Source of the DNA: Durusdinium trenchii
Taxonomy: Eukaryota > Sar > Dinophyceae > Suessiales > Symbiodiniaceae
Length of the DNA stretch: 64,000 bases
Reading direction: 5' to 3'
Assembly (NCBI GenBank): GCA_963970005.1
Contig: CAXAMN010026783.1
Location: 136,571-200,570 of the forward strand
Part shown: in pieces, positions 32,877-45,794 of the stretch
How positions within the stretch are numbered: position 1 is the first letter of the stretch
Layout of the letters: each line of letters starts with the position of its first letter
Translations under genes and position numbers: made by a program
Notes under the pieces: model-generated
What the model was told of the DNA's origin: nothing
The model's database searches: none
The model's input: only the letters and a program-made list of their open reading frames with translations

Positions 32877-33948
32877 AGGAAGGGTTGGTTGTCACACAAG
32901 TTTTAGGAACTTCACAGACCTTCACAGAACATACTATAATATACTATTTATACATACATATATATATATATATTATGGTATACTATATATATATATACGA
33001 AAATTTGAGGAACCTCCAAAACCCCCTATGCTCCTTGGCACGGGGTGTGCATGGGGGGCCGGAAGGGCCACACGCCCGGAGAATTGCATTCTGCGAGCCC
33101 CGGAGAATGCGTTGGCTGCGGTGTTTAAGCAGCCAAGTTCCAAGGAGAAAGGCAAATTTAGCATGTCGTGATCTGACTCCAGGAGGTCGATTGGTGAAAG
33201 TCAGATTGCTCAACATCGAGCATCTGTATACTGAGAACATCTGAGAACTGAAAACAGAAGGCAAAATGGATCAAAGTGGTCTTGAGCCTGATGGGCTGCA
33301 TTGCGAAGGTGCTCATTACAAATCCGCGCGAAGAAAGCATAAGAAAGCCAGCAGAGAAATTTGGGACTGATCACTGGCTAGCCCATCACCTGGGATTTGC
33401 TGCTCACATTTAGTCACCTGGTCAGATCAACAAACCAAGTCATGAACCAAACCGCTCCTGCATCTACGCTATGAGTGCTCCCCTCAACCCCAAATGCATA
33501 CACATCATACTGGTTCGGAGGAACTGACCCCTCAAAGACTGCCGAAGAACTGGTCACACTCAGCAACTTTTAGATACTTTTAGTGCATGTGATTGCTCGG
33601 GCAGGTGGATCAAGTAAACCTCGTCCCTGAGATGTGGCATTTTTGGACCGCCCACACCGGCGCCAACGTCCCGGCGACCGAGGCGTTCGGGTGCCGGACG
33701 CTCTCCAGTGACACCTTGGAGACTGAGCCATCCATGGCCCAGTGCTTTTCGACTGAGTCGGTTCTTTGGGAGTGCACTAAGTGCACAATCAATCAACATC
33801 TATCGACGTAGCATGTTCATTCTCTTCTGGATGAGGGGTGTCGGTTGGCCCCCCCTGAGCCTTGGTACTGCAACACGGAGCTGCAAGAGTTGGTGCACTT
33901 CTTCGCCACCAACATCCACCAACTAGAGGTAAATCTAAATGATACTGT
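32877..33948. other. no gene recognised
   Basis: Contains TA runs at 32957-32972 and 32983-32996, and CpG-rich patches near 33045-33120 and 33645-33715. No conserved protein motif was seen. Confidence 0.45.
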
Positions 33949-34056
33949 GAGGGAGGGAGGGAGGGAGGGAGGAAGGAAGGAAAGAAGGAGGCGGGCAGGC
34001 AGGAAGGAAGGCAGGAAGGCAGGACGGCAGGAAGGCAGGAAGGCAGGCAGGAAGGA
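33949..34056. repeat. purine GGGA/GGAAGGCA repeat
   Basis: GGGA tetramers change into GGAA and then GGAAGGCA units. The tract is pure purine on the + strand for its first ~40 bases. Confidence 0.88.
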
Positions 34057-34854
34057 GAATCAGAATCTGTTGCCGATGCTGCAGGGTAGCCCTAATAACC
34101 TACAGTAATACATCAGTAGATGATCCTGTGCCCCTTTGACTCACCCAACAATTCCAAGCCCCACCAAAATTGATGAAAAGCAACGGCGTGTTTCCAGGAC
34201 CACGTGGCAGGCTGGGCCTACCTATATATAATTTTTGTATAAGCTAAGAAGAGTTGAGTTGCGGGCGTCCTGCAAAATCTGGGTCCTTCGCCTTTTGTCT
34301 CAGAACCTTCGACGTCTCTCAAAAACGGACTTCAGAAAGCGGTGCACTGCCATGTTTCGAGTTGAAAAGGTCTCCTGTGGGGAGTGCGGCAGTGGGCCCG
34401 GCTTAGATCGGAATCACCCCAGGACTCGTAGGAGACGGTAGGACCCGCGCCCTGCCCTGCCCCACCCAAAGGCTCCAAAAAGGCCCCAACCATCTCATTG
34501 AAGGTGAGCAATTCCTCAGCTGAAGCAAGCCCTTGTAAAAACACGCTGAAAGTGCAAAGCCTGGTTGGATCAGGACACCGAAAACACACGGACATCGGAG
34601 AAGGGGTGTTCTCATGGAATTCACCGGACAACGAACCAGGTTGATGTGACCTTTTCGGGTGAAGGAGAGGTACATGTCAAGAACCAGATTGGCCGTATTC
34701 TTCGGTGCGGCGATCGCAAAATCCAACAGACAAAAAAAACGACCACAGCCAATTACCAAACAAATTAAGCCATCCCAGGTTGCAAACCGTGTGGATGTGC
34801 ACCAGAACCCACGACAAATGGTGTATGGCACCCATGGTAAAACCATGGTAAAAC
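34057..34854. other. no gene recognised
   Basis: Short frames only. CCATGGTAAAA is duplicated in tandem near 34833-34853. Confidence 0.4.
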
Positions 34855-34992
34855 CGAAGACCGTCAGCAGCTGCTTTACAAAAGCCCTCAAAGGAGGCGC
34901 CGCAACTTGCCACACTTGCACCAAATCCATGAAGGCAGCCTCTCCACTTGCCAAGGCTCTCCCTGCTTCCGGTGCGAAAAGAACGGAGTGAC
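34855..34992 (-). CDS. putative exon, unknown protein
   Basis: A minus-strand segment of 138 nt (46 codons), starting after an ATCAG|G acceptor-like site and ending at CG|GTTTTA, a possible GT donor. The translation has an amphipathic, alanine-rich character (FAPEAGRALASGEAAF, LRAFVKQLLTVF). No family is recognised. Low confidence, because a plus-strand frame across the same bases is also open. Confidence 0.22.
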
Positions 34993-37900
34993 CTGATGGT
35001 TTGAGCATACCAAAACACAAAACTGAAACAACACAACGCCAAGGGGTGCTGATTGTTAGCCCCTTAGAGGTTGAATTGGAGGTCAAGGGGCGTCCATTAA
35101 CCACTCCTTAGGGGGCTCTGGTGTAAAACCTGTCTCTATTGCCAATTCATTCTTTGGCTGCTTCTTTGGTGGGGAAAACAGTGAGTTCCTGTGAAACATC
35201 TTGTTCAACCTGATTGTTGACTGTATATAGGTCCACTTGGAATTTGTGGATCCCAAAGCCAGCCCCAAGACGTGTAAGCCCGGCGGAACCAGCTAAACTA
35301 AGCCAGCTGAATGTCAAACGTGTTTATCGTTTTTGGGGCCAATGACAATATACAACGATGGCCGTGCCCTGACAATGAAGCAGCAACACAAACATACACA
35401 AACCTTGACGACATATCAACACGTGTCATAATTTCAGAGTCAAAAATTGGAACAGACCATGCCGAACCCCACCGCAACAAGTGGAAATGGATGGAAATGG
35501 TGCTGGAGTGTCCAGTATCTGGGAAGCCCGTGACAACACGGTTGTTATCATACAGCTTCTTCCCAAACAGTACAGACAGTAGGACGCGACTGCTAGCCAA
35601 AATGCGAGCTGAATAGTAACGCGAGCCATGCAAAATCATATCCACCCCTGCATTGAACCATGTGTGTTAATGTGGCTGTGAATCCAAGCTCGGTATGTCA
35701 GGCTGACCTCCTCAGTAATTAGTCTATTAATGTCTATTCTTTGGGTCTATTAACAGTGATAGATTTTACTGACTGTTACAGGTACTAGGGCACACCCAAT
35801 CTATTCAGGTCTATTCTGTGCATTTTCGCCGGAAGCGGTCTCGGCCCACGACCGTCAGCCATGAGGCCATGGTTCCATCCTGCAACCCGAGCCGTTAGAA
35901 AAAAGCGGAGGCCCCTTGATATGGTGGATGGGTCTTCCTCCGGTTTTCGGATGGGCGTAAAGGACGCGGACAGCCGCGATTCCGCTGTTGCTCAGTAAAC
36001 AGCTTTGCTTTGTAAGGGTTTTTGGATCCGGTTCTAGAGCTGTCATTCATGGTCGCCCTTGAGCCTCTACAGCTTTGTCGGGACAGAAGTTTGGAGACTG
36101 GACTGACCGTGTAAATGCTTCAACATGCTTGTTTATAGCTGGTGTGGCTTCACCCACCCCTTTGCTGCAGTGCACTGGAAACAATTGCGTTCAGCCCGAT
36201 CAAGCGATTCTTGGACATAAAGCAGCAAGGTGACCTCGAGACTACCTAAATCCTCACAAAGGAAACAACCCTCCCCCCAGCTATAACTGGCTGATCTCTG
36301 CCCACGGTTCCTTCGATATCAATGTGGCAAAACCATGCAAAACCTCCCCCATCCAAAGATCTTCAAAAGCCACGACCCGTCGTCGCCGGTTGGCTCCTGT
36401 AGTTCCACACGTCTTGAGGTCGCTTGGTGGTCGGCGGAGAACTTGGCTTTGACCTTCCGTGTGACGCAGCTAGTGCCGTTGGACACCCAAAGTCTAGTGC
36501 CGTTGGACACGCAAGGTCTGGACCGTGCATCTTTCTGCATCAGAATTCATCACGCCCTGCTGCTGAACTCGCCAACCAAAAGAGAATGGCTCCCCCACAC
36601 CAATATAGAGACCGGTGCGAAGGTGTTGCCTGGGCCGGGTTCGCCACCGGATGTTACTGGAGGTGAGGCTCCACGCCTCACCAAAACAGATTCTAGTTAA
36701 GGAATCCCGTGAATTGTGCTGTTTTCCTTTGCTTGTCAGGCATGGCGCATGGCTTTCCTAGGAGTTCAAGACTTAGCTTCAAATGTTTGCCCAAAAAAAC
36801 TTCAAAGGTAGATCGCACCATCAGTGACACATGCAGAGCCAGCACCTGGCATCGGACCCCAGAAGTTGTCAGGGTTTCTCGGCTGCCAAGAATCCGCAAG
36901 TCTTAAGCCACCTCTTAGCAACTCAAAATGCAATAAACATTCCAAAAAAATGACATCAATATACATCAATAGACTGCCAAGGAGCTGACGTGTTCCATCA
37001 GGTCGGTTGTCCCTTGGTTGTCCCTTGGTGCCCTTCCTACGGAGCACCTGGGTACGTTGGTCCACTCTCAGCTTAGCTTGGTTGGGAGGTAGGATTGGAA
37101 GACTCCAAGTGGCTACCTGGGAGCTTCGAAGGTACCAAACTACCAAAAATCGGAAGTCATCTTTCAAAGTGATGGGTTCAATGCTTAGTCTTTTGCAATG
37201 CTGCAGGAGCCCCCCTGGTGCTCTAAAACAGCGGTCCAAAAACTAACGATCATAGAACTTGCCCCTTCTGATCATTATCATTATCCTTCTGATCATTATG
37301 TTGCAGGGGAAATGCTTGCGGCTTCCATCAAACCAAAGCAAATACATCCGGGCTTCCGAGTTCAAGAGTAACAAGGTCACCACCAGAGTCTGCACCCGGG
37401 TGTACCGTCAGTCTGCAGCCGCAGGGACAATTGCACGACGTCGCCAAAGCGCACCGCGCGGGCTTGCGAGCTCACCTGGTCGGCAGCTCGAGATGGCGAA
37501 CAGTGGGGGACCGACCGGTTGACCGAATATGGAATAGACAGGCTAAGGGTATGACGGGGTTAGCCAGGCTCCGGGTTTTGACTCATATCACCAAGTGGCC
37601 TTCTCCCCATTTTTGATGCTGAAGTGATCAAACCTTACGTTGCCCTGCAACTTGAGTTCCAAAGCCACAAAATGTTGGCAGAATCTGCCACGTGTGGCTT
37701 TTGGATACTTTCGGACCTATGATTTTTACACTGGATGCAGGTGTAGGGTGGTGTAGGCCTGATGTAAACTCGAATGCTTGATGTAGTTTTTGCAGAAGCC
37801 ATGCTGACAAACACAGGGCCACGGGGCTGCTTGACAAGCTTATCGCCTGCTTCGCACAACTAGACGAACCAATTGGACATAAATCGGACTTCTTGAGCTC

Positions 37901-38065
37901 GGCACCACTCTCAACCAAACACGAAGGAACACCCCATGAACACCGATTGGGTCCTCCCCCACCATTCGTCGAGCGGTGAGCGTCGCATCCGTTCCGACCC
38001 TGAAGAGCTGGGCCAGCAGGGGTCTCTGCCGGCGAATCTTGGAATCAAGTTGCATCACTCTTATA
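34993..38065. other. no gene recognised
   Basis: A cluster of GTCTATT words (about 35722-35818: TCTATTAATGTCTATT, GTCTATTAACAG, GGTCTATTCTG) is the only pattern noticed. It recurs as TTGGTCTATTTT near 52640-52680. Confidence 0.4.
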
Positions 38066-38097
38066 GGTTGGAGGCCATCGCTACTAGGGTGGAGGCC
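38066..38097. repeat. dispersed CTACTAG repeat family, locus 5
   Basis: GGTTGGAGGCCATCGCTACT followed by AGGGTGGAGGCC; only two positions differ from the copy at 13381-13412. Confidence 0.75.
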
Positions 38098-40121
38098 TTC
38101 ACTGAGTTGTTGTTGGTTTGGCATTGTTGGGGGAGGCCGTCTCCTGACAGGGCGAAAAGTAGGCATATACTGCCATACATGGAGTGTCTGGGAACTGCAT
38201 TTCAAGCGATCGATCACGAGATCTCCTGAGCTCCTGACGTGTATATTTTCCTCGCGCTCTCGCCTGCGACATGTTGCCCTACGCAACTCGGCACGCAATA
38301 TTGAATACATTACCCTAGGAACCTGTAGGACGACTCCAACTCCAACCAATTATTAATCCAATAAGATTTACCGAACAACCCTTGCGTTACTATGTTTTAC
38401 AAATGATTTAGCACTACAAAACCAGGTCAACCGTTTTATTGATGCTCCATGGCCAAGGCTATCTTTAGGGTCATAGAATATAGATTGGTTTAGATGATTT
38501 GATCGCACAATTCTTTCAACCATCTTACAACGAACTTCCGCCGCCGCAGCCCCTCGGGTGGAGGCTCGAGGCCTCGCCGGCGCTGGCTTTCGGCGCCCGC
38601 CTGGCGCGCTCTTCCAGGTTCCGGAGCTCCACGGCTAAGGAGGTGCCGGCGCCAGCGCCCTGCTGAGCCTGGAGATGAAGTGATGATGTATATAGGGTCT
38701 CGGGGTGAGGAAAACACCTGGGGATAGCTTAGGATACGCATACAATACATACATGCATTAAAACAATACAAAATAACGTATATATATATATATATAAGTA
38801 TATACATTATACATAAGTGTATACATGCAATATATATATATTATATAATATAGTTATATAAAAATCGGTTGGGAGATAGGTTCCTTAGGGCTCCGAAGGT
38901 AGTTCGAAGATCAGGTCCCTGTAAATTCAAGGGCCTGTTTGGCTGGAGTCTAAATTGAGGTCTCAACTGTTCTCAGGCAGGGAGCGAGTCTTGCAAAAGA
39001 AACATGAACATCTATTATAACTATATGTATAGCAACAAGAGCTGGTAATCAGGTGCACCCAGTTACAACAAAGAGAGCATCCGCACAAAACAGTTTTACT
39101 CTTTCAGTCACCTCGGTGTCGACTGAGCACCGTCGCCTCAGGCAGGAAGCACACGAACCACTATAGTAAACTCAAATGGAATCCCATATCAACTATTTAT
39201 TTATAGGTATGAGTCGGTATGAGCATAGGACAACAAGGAACATACTCTTCTAGTTTCTTCCACTCCACCGGCCGACTTGCTCGCCAGATTTGCTTCATTT
39301 GCTTCAGTTGCCAAGTGTGAGGGACAAGTCTAAGAATCCACCCCAAAGGACTAGGCCCTGACTAGGCAGGTTTCCTCTGTCCAGGATTGAGCCTAGCATA
39401 GAAACCCGACAAAGCAAGCCTGATTTAGTTCATTTCTTTTGCAGGGAGGGTGTGTCAACCCACTTTTTCACTACCCGATAAATATACATCGATCTTCAGT
39501 TTATATTTCCCATCTTCTCCACTGCTCCGCGATCTGGGCCCAAGCCAACAGCTTCTTCCGCTTCCGCAAATCCTGAAGATCGTGTCGTTGTTTCTGGGTG
39601 CTCACTCGGGTGAGCACCAATGTTCCGCGACATGGGGGGGTGGTCGTTCCAAAAAATGACACTTTGGATCACTTTGGGATGTCAGTCTGTTGATGTACAC
39701 CTGTGACGTTGATTCCCCCACAACCCGAGGTACAGCATGTAGTTTCATGAAACCACAGCGAGTTCTCACTTGTGCCATTGCACTTTGGTTCATTGAAAGG
39801 AATCAGCTTTGGCCTGGCTACACATGGCCAAAAGCTGAAACCCTGCTCAAAGAGGCTGTCTTGGGGGGGATCTCTCTCCTTTCTGAGTTCCTCACCATGC
39901 TTTTCTAGCGTGCGAAATGAAGCGCATCCACAAAACGTTCCACTACACTTGAAGAATCACCTCTTGCTCACTCAACGCGCCCTTCGTGGGTATCACCCCC
40001 CTATAAGGGCTCCAACCATCTCCTCAGGTTCGGTGGTTGGACCCCCTGGAATCTGGAACCCACCCCTGCCAACCACCCTTTGAAACGGGAGTAGGCCAAG
40101 AGCCCTAAAAAGAGGAACCAA
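38098..40121. other. no gene recognised
   Basis: TA-rich stretches lie at 38779-38797 and 38830-38850, and a CpG-rich patch at about 38535-38640. No protein motif was found. Confidence 0.4.
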
Positions 40122-40213
40122 TACTAGTAGCTTCTTGCTACTAGTAGTAAGGCCATGTAAGGCCCTTGTTATTAGTAGCGATGCCAGGAGCCCCTAGTAG
40201 CGTTCTTGCTAGG
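40122..40213. repeat. dispersed CTACTAG repeat family, locus 6
   Basis: ACTAGTAGC, GCTACTAGTAGTAAGGCC, GTTATTAGTAGCGATGCC and GCCAGGAGCCCCTAGTAGCG in tandem. It carries both the palindromic core and the GCCAGGAGCCC sub-type seen at locus 4. Confidence 0.8.
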
Positions 40214-43200
40214 TCAAATTCTACTTCACCCATGGACTCTTCTATCGAGACAATTCCACCCATCCACCTCAAAGGGGCGACTCTACTTCCCACCCCGGAG
40301 TTCACGCCTTCAAAGCGCGATAGCTCAGCTGGTCCACGACGGCGAAAAGGAAATCCCGAAAGTCCAGCCTGAGCTGAGCGAGAGTGAAGCCAAGCTGAGC
40401 GAGAGTCTGTGAAGCACAAGACCGAGACGCTTAGCGATTTCTGCTGAGGTCTCCTATGTCTGGTGTTTTTTTTTCCTTTGTGTTCCATCATGTCAACTCA
40501 GGTCTCGTGGGATTTTGTTGATAGGGTGGCGATTTCTCAACCCTCAGTGTGTCTGTCGATCTTGGCCATCTCGGTGTCTGGTTACAGGAGTTTGGTTACC
40601 TCTGTCCGACTCTGTTCATATCACCGTGATCCACCTTACTGGGGGTTTGACAGCGAAGGAGTGGGCAGGGAGTCTGGAAGCAACATGATGTGCTAGTTGT
40701 GAGGGTTTGGGGATCTATAGACTCTAGACGATGCCTACCCTGATAGATTCGCACATACTGCTTCGAGTTGGAGCTTGGATGTGGTTTTGGATGAATGTGT
40801 TGCCGCACGGCCCCCCAGAAAGTTTATCAACACGGATGACATCCACAATTGGCCAATGGTAGTAGCACGATGTCATACAGGCCAAAAAAAGCCTGTAAAG
40901 CGTCTACCACCTCTTCAACATCGTTGCAGGAAAGGGATCCAGAATTATCCAGAATTCATGCATCCTAGCTACGTTGCTTTGGGGGCTCATGGAGGGGTTG
41001 CATCACATGCCGTATTGCCTCATTCCTCGCAGTTTTGGATCCATTCCCATTCCATTCGTGCAAACACGTGATTAAGAAAACCCCCCCTATGATCAATCCA
41101 AATTGGGTGGGCTTAAAGATCAAGAGCCTACAAGGCATGGCGGCATGACCTTTCGGACCTTTGTCATTTCAGATCTCCAAATCAGCCAACCGGAACACCT
41201 CAAAGTGGCACTCACCGAACCTTTCCACGCGGGCGTTTGTTTTCCTGTGTGTGCCTGTGAGAGCCCCAAAAACAAATCATCAACCATACCAGGCAGAAAT
41301 GACCCAAAAATGACTCAGAACACATGTTGGACCAAATGTCTTGTAAGTTTCTATGGAATGAACTTCACAAAACGAGCTCCATCGCATCGCGTTCCAACGT
41401 TCGATCGGCGACAATCGGCAGTCGATCCAAACCCCGGCGTCCACGCGGCCCAGCGAAGGAGTTCACGCGGATGACCTGGATGGATCATCGACGGACTGTG
41501 AGTCATGGCACCTCCCCCACTGTGACGCGATGGGAGCTCGGTCGACATCCGATTTCTTCAGCCTGAAGAGCTGGGTGTCACCGTCTTGTTGAGAAGTCTT
41601 GAACTGTTTGAACATGAGACGAAACAGAGAAGATCCATTGACATGTTGACGTCCTTAATACAGTAAAGGGATCTGTTTCATTTGACCTGGGGTCAAGCCC
41701 AGGTACCCTTTGGTGCCATGACCGACGGGATCATTCATAGGATTCCGGATTCGACGCGAGCGATAAGTCAAACCCAGATTTGTTGTTTAGTGCTCTAGTT
41801 TATCTGTGAAAACTATTGAACACTATTTGCTCCAAATGTGAGGACACTGTGCTTGGGTTGGTTGAGAAAAGTTTTGAGCGCCTGTTAGTGCGACGAATCA
41901 TCTACAAGAGTCATTTTGGGGCGCCTGCAAGCTTGATTCCTGGGAGAAACCCGATACCCACAGGCTCAGTGCTTGGCAAGGGAAGAAGTGTCGCGGCTAG
42001 TGTATGGAATCATGACAACATGGCCAGCAGCACGCCCAAAAGCATTGGCGGTGAAAGCTGGTGAGAAGAGCATGGAAAATGCTGCAGCACCAGGGTCTTA
42101 TGTAAGTCTGAATCTTCTTCACCTGAACAAATGCAGTAATAGGTCTGAAGCTCTAACATGTGCATACATGTGCTATCCTCAAAAACAAAAAGCAAAAAAG
42201 AAGCTCGAACCCTAAATTACCCCAAGCGCTGCAAAAAGTGCCTGTCCTTGGGAATGTACTCGATGACATCGCCGGTGAGATATCCAGTGCCTCGGTACGG
42301 ATGACACTGTCCAACAGATTTGGCGAATTTGCTTGGTCGCCCCGACAAGAGCGGGGTCAACCTGGAACCGTATTGTATTATAGAGCGTCATATATAGGCC
42401 CTTTGAGGAGACCCATGACTCAAGAATCCTGAACTGCCAATGGCCCAACGATGTGTCACCGTTGCTGATGGATCGTGAGCTCCATCGGTTCAGCTAGGTG
42501 TCAGGTGGGATTTCACAAAATGAATTCCAGTTGCAACCAGGACATCGCCACCAAAGCGACTGGTGGAACATGGTGGAGCAACTCGAACTCTAGTTCATGC
42601 ACCTGCCGAGTACACAAACCCCAAAATGCACAAACACAAACACACACACACACACCAACTGATGGCAGAATTCTGCCTACCATTGCAAATTACCTGACAG
42701 CACAGTTGGGTGTGGCTCAGACAGTAAGACCCAGAACTACCCTCACATGTTGATGTGTGTTGTTCTAATTCCTTTAGTTGACCAAGGGTTTTAGATGGTT
42801 TTGGGTGGCACCCCAATTTTCAGCCATAGCCATTTGTGAATCTACCACGCCTTGAACAGGAGATTCCGGACACTGACGAGTGGTTTCTGAAGGAAGAAGC
42901 GTGAGTGTAAACGATCCACTGCAACGGGAAGGAGGAAGTTTGTCTGTTCACCCCGTAGCGCATGTTGCACTCACTGCAACATTAAACGACATGTGAACGT
43001 AGTTTCTCATGGAGCTCTTGACATGAGCAAAAGCGCCGCGGTGCCCTTTTCCTTCGACAGCCTCCGAAAACGCTGACGCGGGTAGCAGGGCGCAGTCGAT
43101 CGGAAGGCTCTATGCGCATGCAAACTCCGTCGCAGCAAAAGGAGCGACGACTGGAGCAAAGATCACAACAAATCCGAAGGCGCAGGTGGGTCCAGGAAGA

Positions 43201-45062
43201 ACTCTTTGGATGTCACTTGACACATGTTACATGGTACTTCCCCTCCCAAAACAGTCTTTGCGTTTTGACCCAGGGTGGGGTGGGAGCGCATTTAAAGCAA
43301 AAGGCTCTATTCTAGGGTGCTGGCCAGGCACTTTCATCAGTGCAGGGTTGAAGGCAACAATCCAGTGGCTTGGGGGTATTAGGAACACGATGGATAGCTT
43401 TGACGGGAATCGGGCCAAAGCTGTAGTACCAACTGGAATCAGGGAATGAAGCAGGAGCACCGAGCAGGGTAACGAATGCAAGTCCAGGAGCCCGGAGTCT
43501 TCAAGAATTGCAAGTCCGGGCCTGTTGTGCAAATCGTTGCAGGAAATTCAGCCCACCAAGCAGTGATGTTTCTTCAAATCCATCTTAAGCAACGTGACAC
43601 TCAGCATCGTACGCTGAGTTAGCCTCATGCAGGGCCAGATTCAATCCATCTTTTGTATTCTTTGCGGCCTTCGGACGGTCTTTCAGCTGCACGTTTTTGT
43701 TGGAAAACTGTTGCAAAACCTGGGGTTCTCAGGGCCGGCTCTGGCAAACACATAGACGGCCTCCCAGGTTCGGCGGGTTTTGCGAGGTCACGTCATACAA
43801 AAAGGACGACACCTTGCCTTTCTGCTGGAAATCCCTACAATAACGATGAATTCTACTGCCTTTGGCTTTCAGGTGCAGCATGTTGCTTGCTAGTGATGCT
43901 AGTGCTCTCCTATAAATGAGCATGGGTTATCATGATATCTCATGTACTTATCATATCTTATCCTTATAATTGAGTGATCTCTCGCGCATCCCCTACCGCC
44001 AAGATCACCACGCGGGATACAGTAGGCACACCACGTCTGGGATGGAAATTATCTTGCAAAGCTTCATGCAGTGAATTATGGACAGCTCGTGCATCACTGG
44101 TCTGTCTTGTGGACAGCTAAGCACCGCTGTCCCAAAATTCGGGGCGAAGCACCGCTAGAAGCGTCTGGGTGGTTTTGTCTTCCAATTCACCCGAACTTGC
44201 GCGTCTCAAAGGTGCATGGTGCTGCTAGTGGGATGTCAAAAGGTCGCACAGAACTTGATAGCAGGCTACGCAGCTACACAACCTAATCATGGAAGTGGAA
44301 AAGCACCGGTTTGTAGAGGATGTCATGGTCATCCAAGGGACCATGCCATCCACTTCCATGGTACTTCCGGGGACTGTGTGCTCTAGACTCTATAGACTCT
44401 AGAACAACTCATTTGCACATAATCTGAGCAAGCTTCCAGCGCCCCTGAGCGCTCGAGCGCCAGAGCGCGAGATGACTGAGATGACAGAATGAAGGCTTTC
44501 TCTGGGGCGAACGGAGAACCTATGCATGTTATGTGCATACTGATGTGCATATATATATATATATGTGCATATATCATCATATATCAAGGGTCCATTACCA
44601 AGGAACCATTCACTTCAAGGAACCATCATTACCTGTGAACAGGGAACCCCTGATGACATATGAAAGAACACATTGCGTCATTGGCGGTCCATCAAAGGGT
44701 CCATTTAACTTCCTGATCCAAGTGGTTCATCCTTCTCCCCTCTCAGGCCTGGGTGATATGCTGAAATCCTTCCCAACTGGGGGAGCATATTGTGACAAAC
44801 GTGTAGTACGTATATAGTGCTACTGCGTATATGTGCATGTCATGTGCGTGTCTGTCTTCTGGTGGTGCAAATTTTATCCATACTGCGCGCAAAAGATCTT
44901 CCAGCTGAGATCGCAGGCGTTCAGGCAAACAGCACTCGTGCGACCAAAATCGGAGACAAAGCTTGGATTCCGATAGTCTCGAACGGCCTAAACAGGTCAA
45001 CTGAGGCCGTGAAAATGTTGGACCTCTGAGGCCTCATGGTCAGTGAGGCTCATGGTCAACTG
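40214..45062. other. no gene recognised
   Basis: A tRNA A-box-like GATAGCTCAGCTGG sits at 40319-40332 without a tRNA fold behind it. An AC run lies at 42630-42654 and a TA run at 44549-44564. A CpG-rich patch (41375-41530) has no recognised product. Confidence 0.4.
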
Positions 45063-45086
45063 ATCAACGCCGCAGCTGGCGTTGAT
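45063..45086. repeat. 9-bp hairpin followed by T5
   Basis: ATCAACGCC, a 6-nt loop and GGCGTTGAT, then TTTT. It resembles an intrinsic terminator in shape, but there is no bacterial-type gene context. Confidence 0.55.
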
Positions 45087-45569
45087 TTTTCCGCAAAATG
45101 GTCTTCCTCTGAAGCTCTTGAAAAAGAACCCATGTGAATGGGGAATGGCCTGAAGTTAGCTATGACTGGCGACTCCTGCGTCATTCTGTTCTAGCTGGTT
45201 CTCTGGTACCGGGAGATTAGATTGCTATGGGATTCCAGTTCTGCCCGGCAAAGAAACGAGGCATCTCAGTTCATGGTCAACATGGCCGCATGAATCGATC
45301 ACTCTGGACCTCAGTCGGTCCTCAACTGGGCCTCAGTTGCGACAACAGCATCCTGTTGTACACGAAAGACTGAATTAGAACACCCCCATGAAGATGTGCG
45401 GCGCGTCCGATGTGCGGCGCCATGCAACTCAACCTCTTTCACTGGCAGAATCACTGCTTTTCACTGAAGAAAACGAGACACCTTTGAGTTGCCTAGGTCT
45501 CTGATGTCTCTGTCTGCCTTCATGAAGCCATTTGATTCTTTCGTCCAAATGGATGAATGATCAACGATC
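45087..45569. other. no gene recognised
   Basis: No pattern was identified apart from the duplicated GATGTGCGGCGC near 45392-45420. Confidence 0.4.
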
Positions 45570-45794
45570 TCAAAGGTCGGATGCATGTCGCTGCGACATG
45601 CCAGAGCCCAACAAGTGATAGTATTCGTCAACATCGTCGTCGTGGTCGAATTCCTCGAAGTGTTCAAAAACCGCTGCCGCTTCAAAACCGTGTTCAGACT
45701 CTGGCAGCCCGCGCCTTTCGGCGTGAAAGCTCTGCGTGCCACACCGCGGGAGGAACGAACGAGAGCCATCACCGATGCCGAAAATCAGAGGATC
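45570..45794 (-). CDS. putative exon, acidic unknown protein
   Basis: A minus-strand open segment that begins after a CGCAG|G acceptor-like site. It encodes a plausible protein stretch with FEHFEEFDHDDDVDEYYHLL following a mixed basic part. Codon third positions are GC-rich, unlike the flanks. The 3' splice partner is unclear and I do not recognise a family. The opposite strand is also open here, so the strand is uncertain. Confidence 0.28.
   Translation of the reverse strand, partial: DPLIFGIGDGSRSFLPRCGTQSFHAERRGLPESEHGFEAAAVFEHFEEFDHDDDVDEYYHLLGSGMSQRHASDL

Noticed and set aside
40319-40345. tRNA-like GATAGCTCAGCTGG
   Set aside because: The D-arm-like start is not followed by an anticodon arm or T arm.
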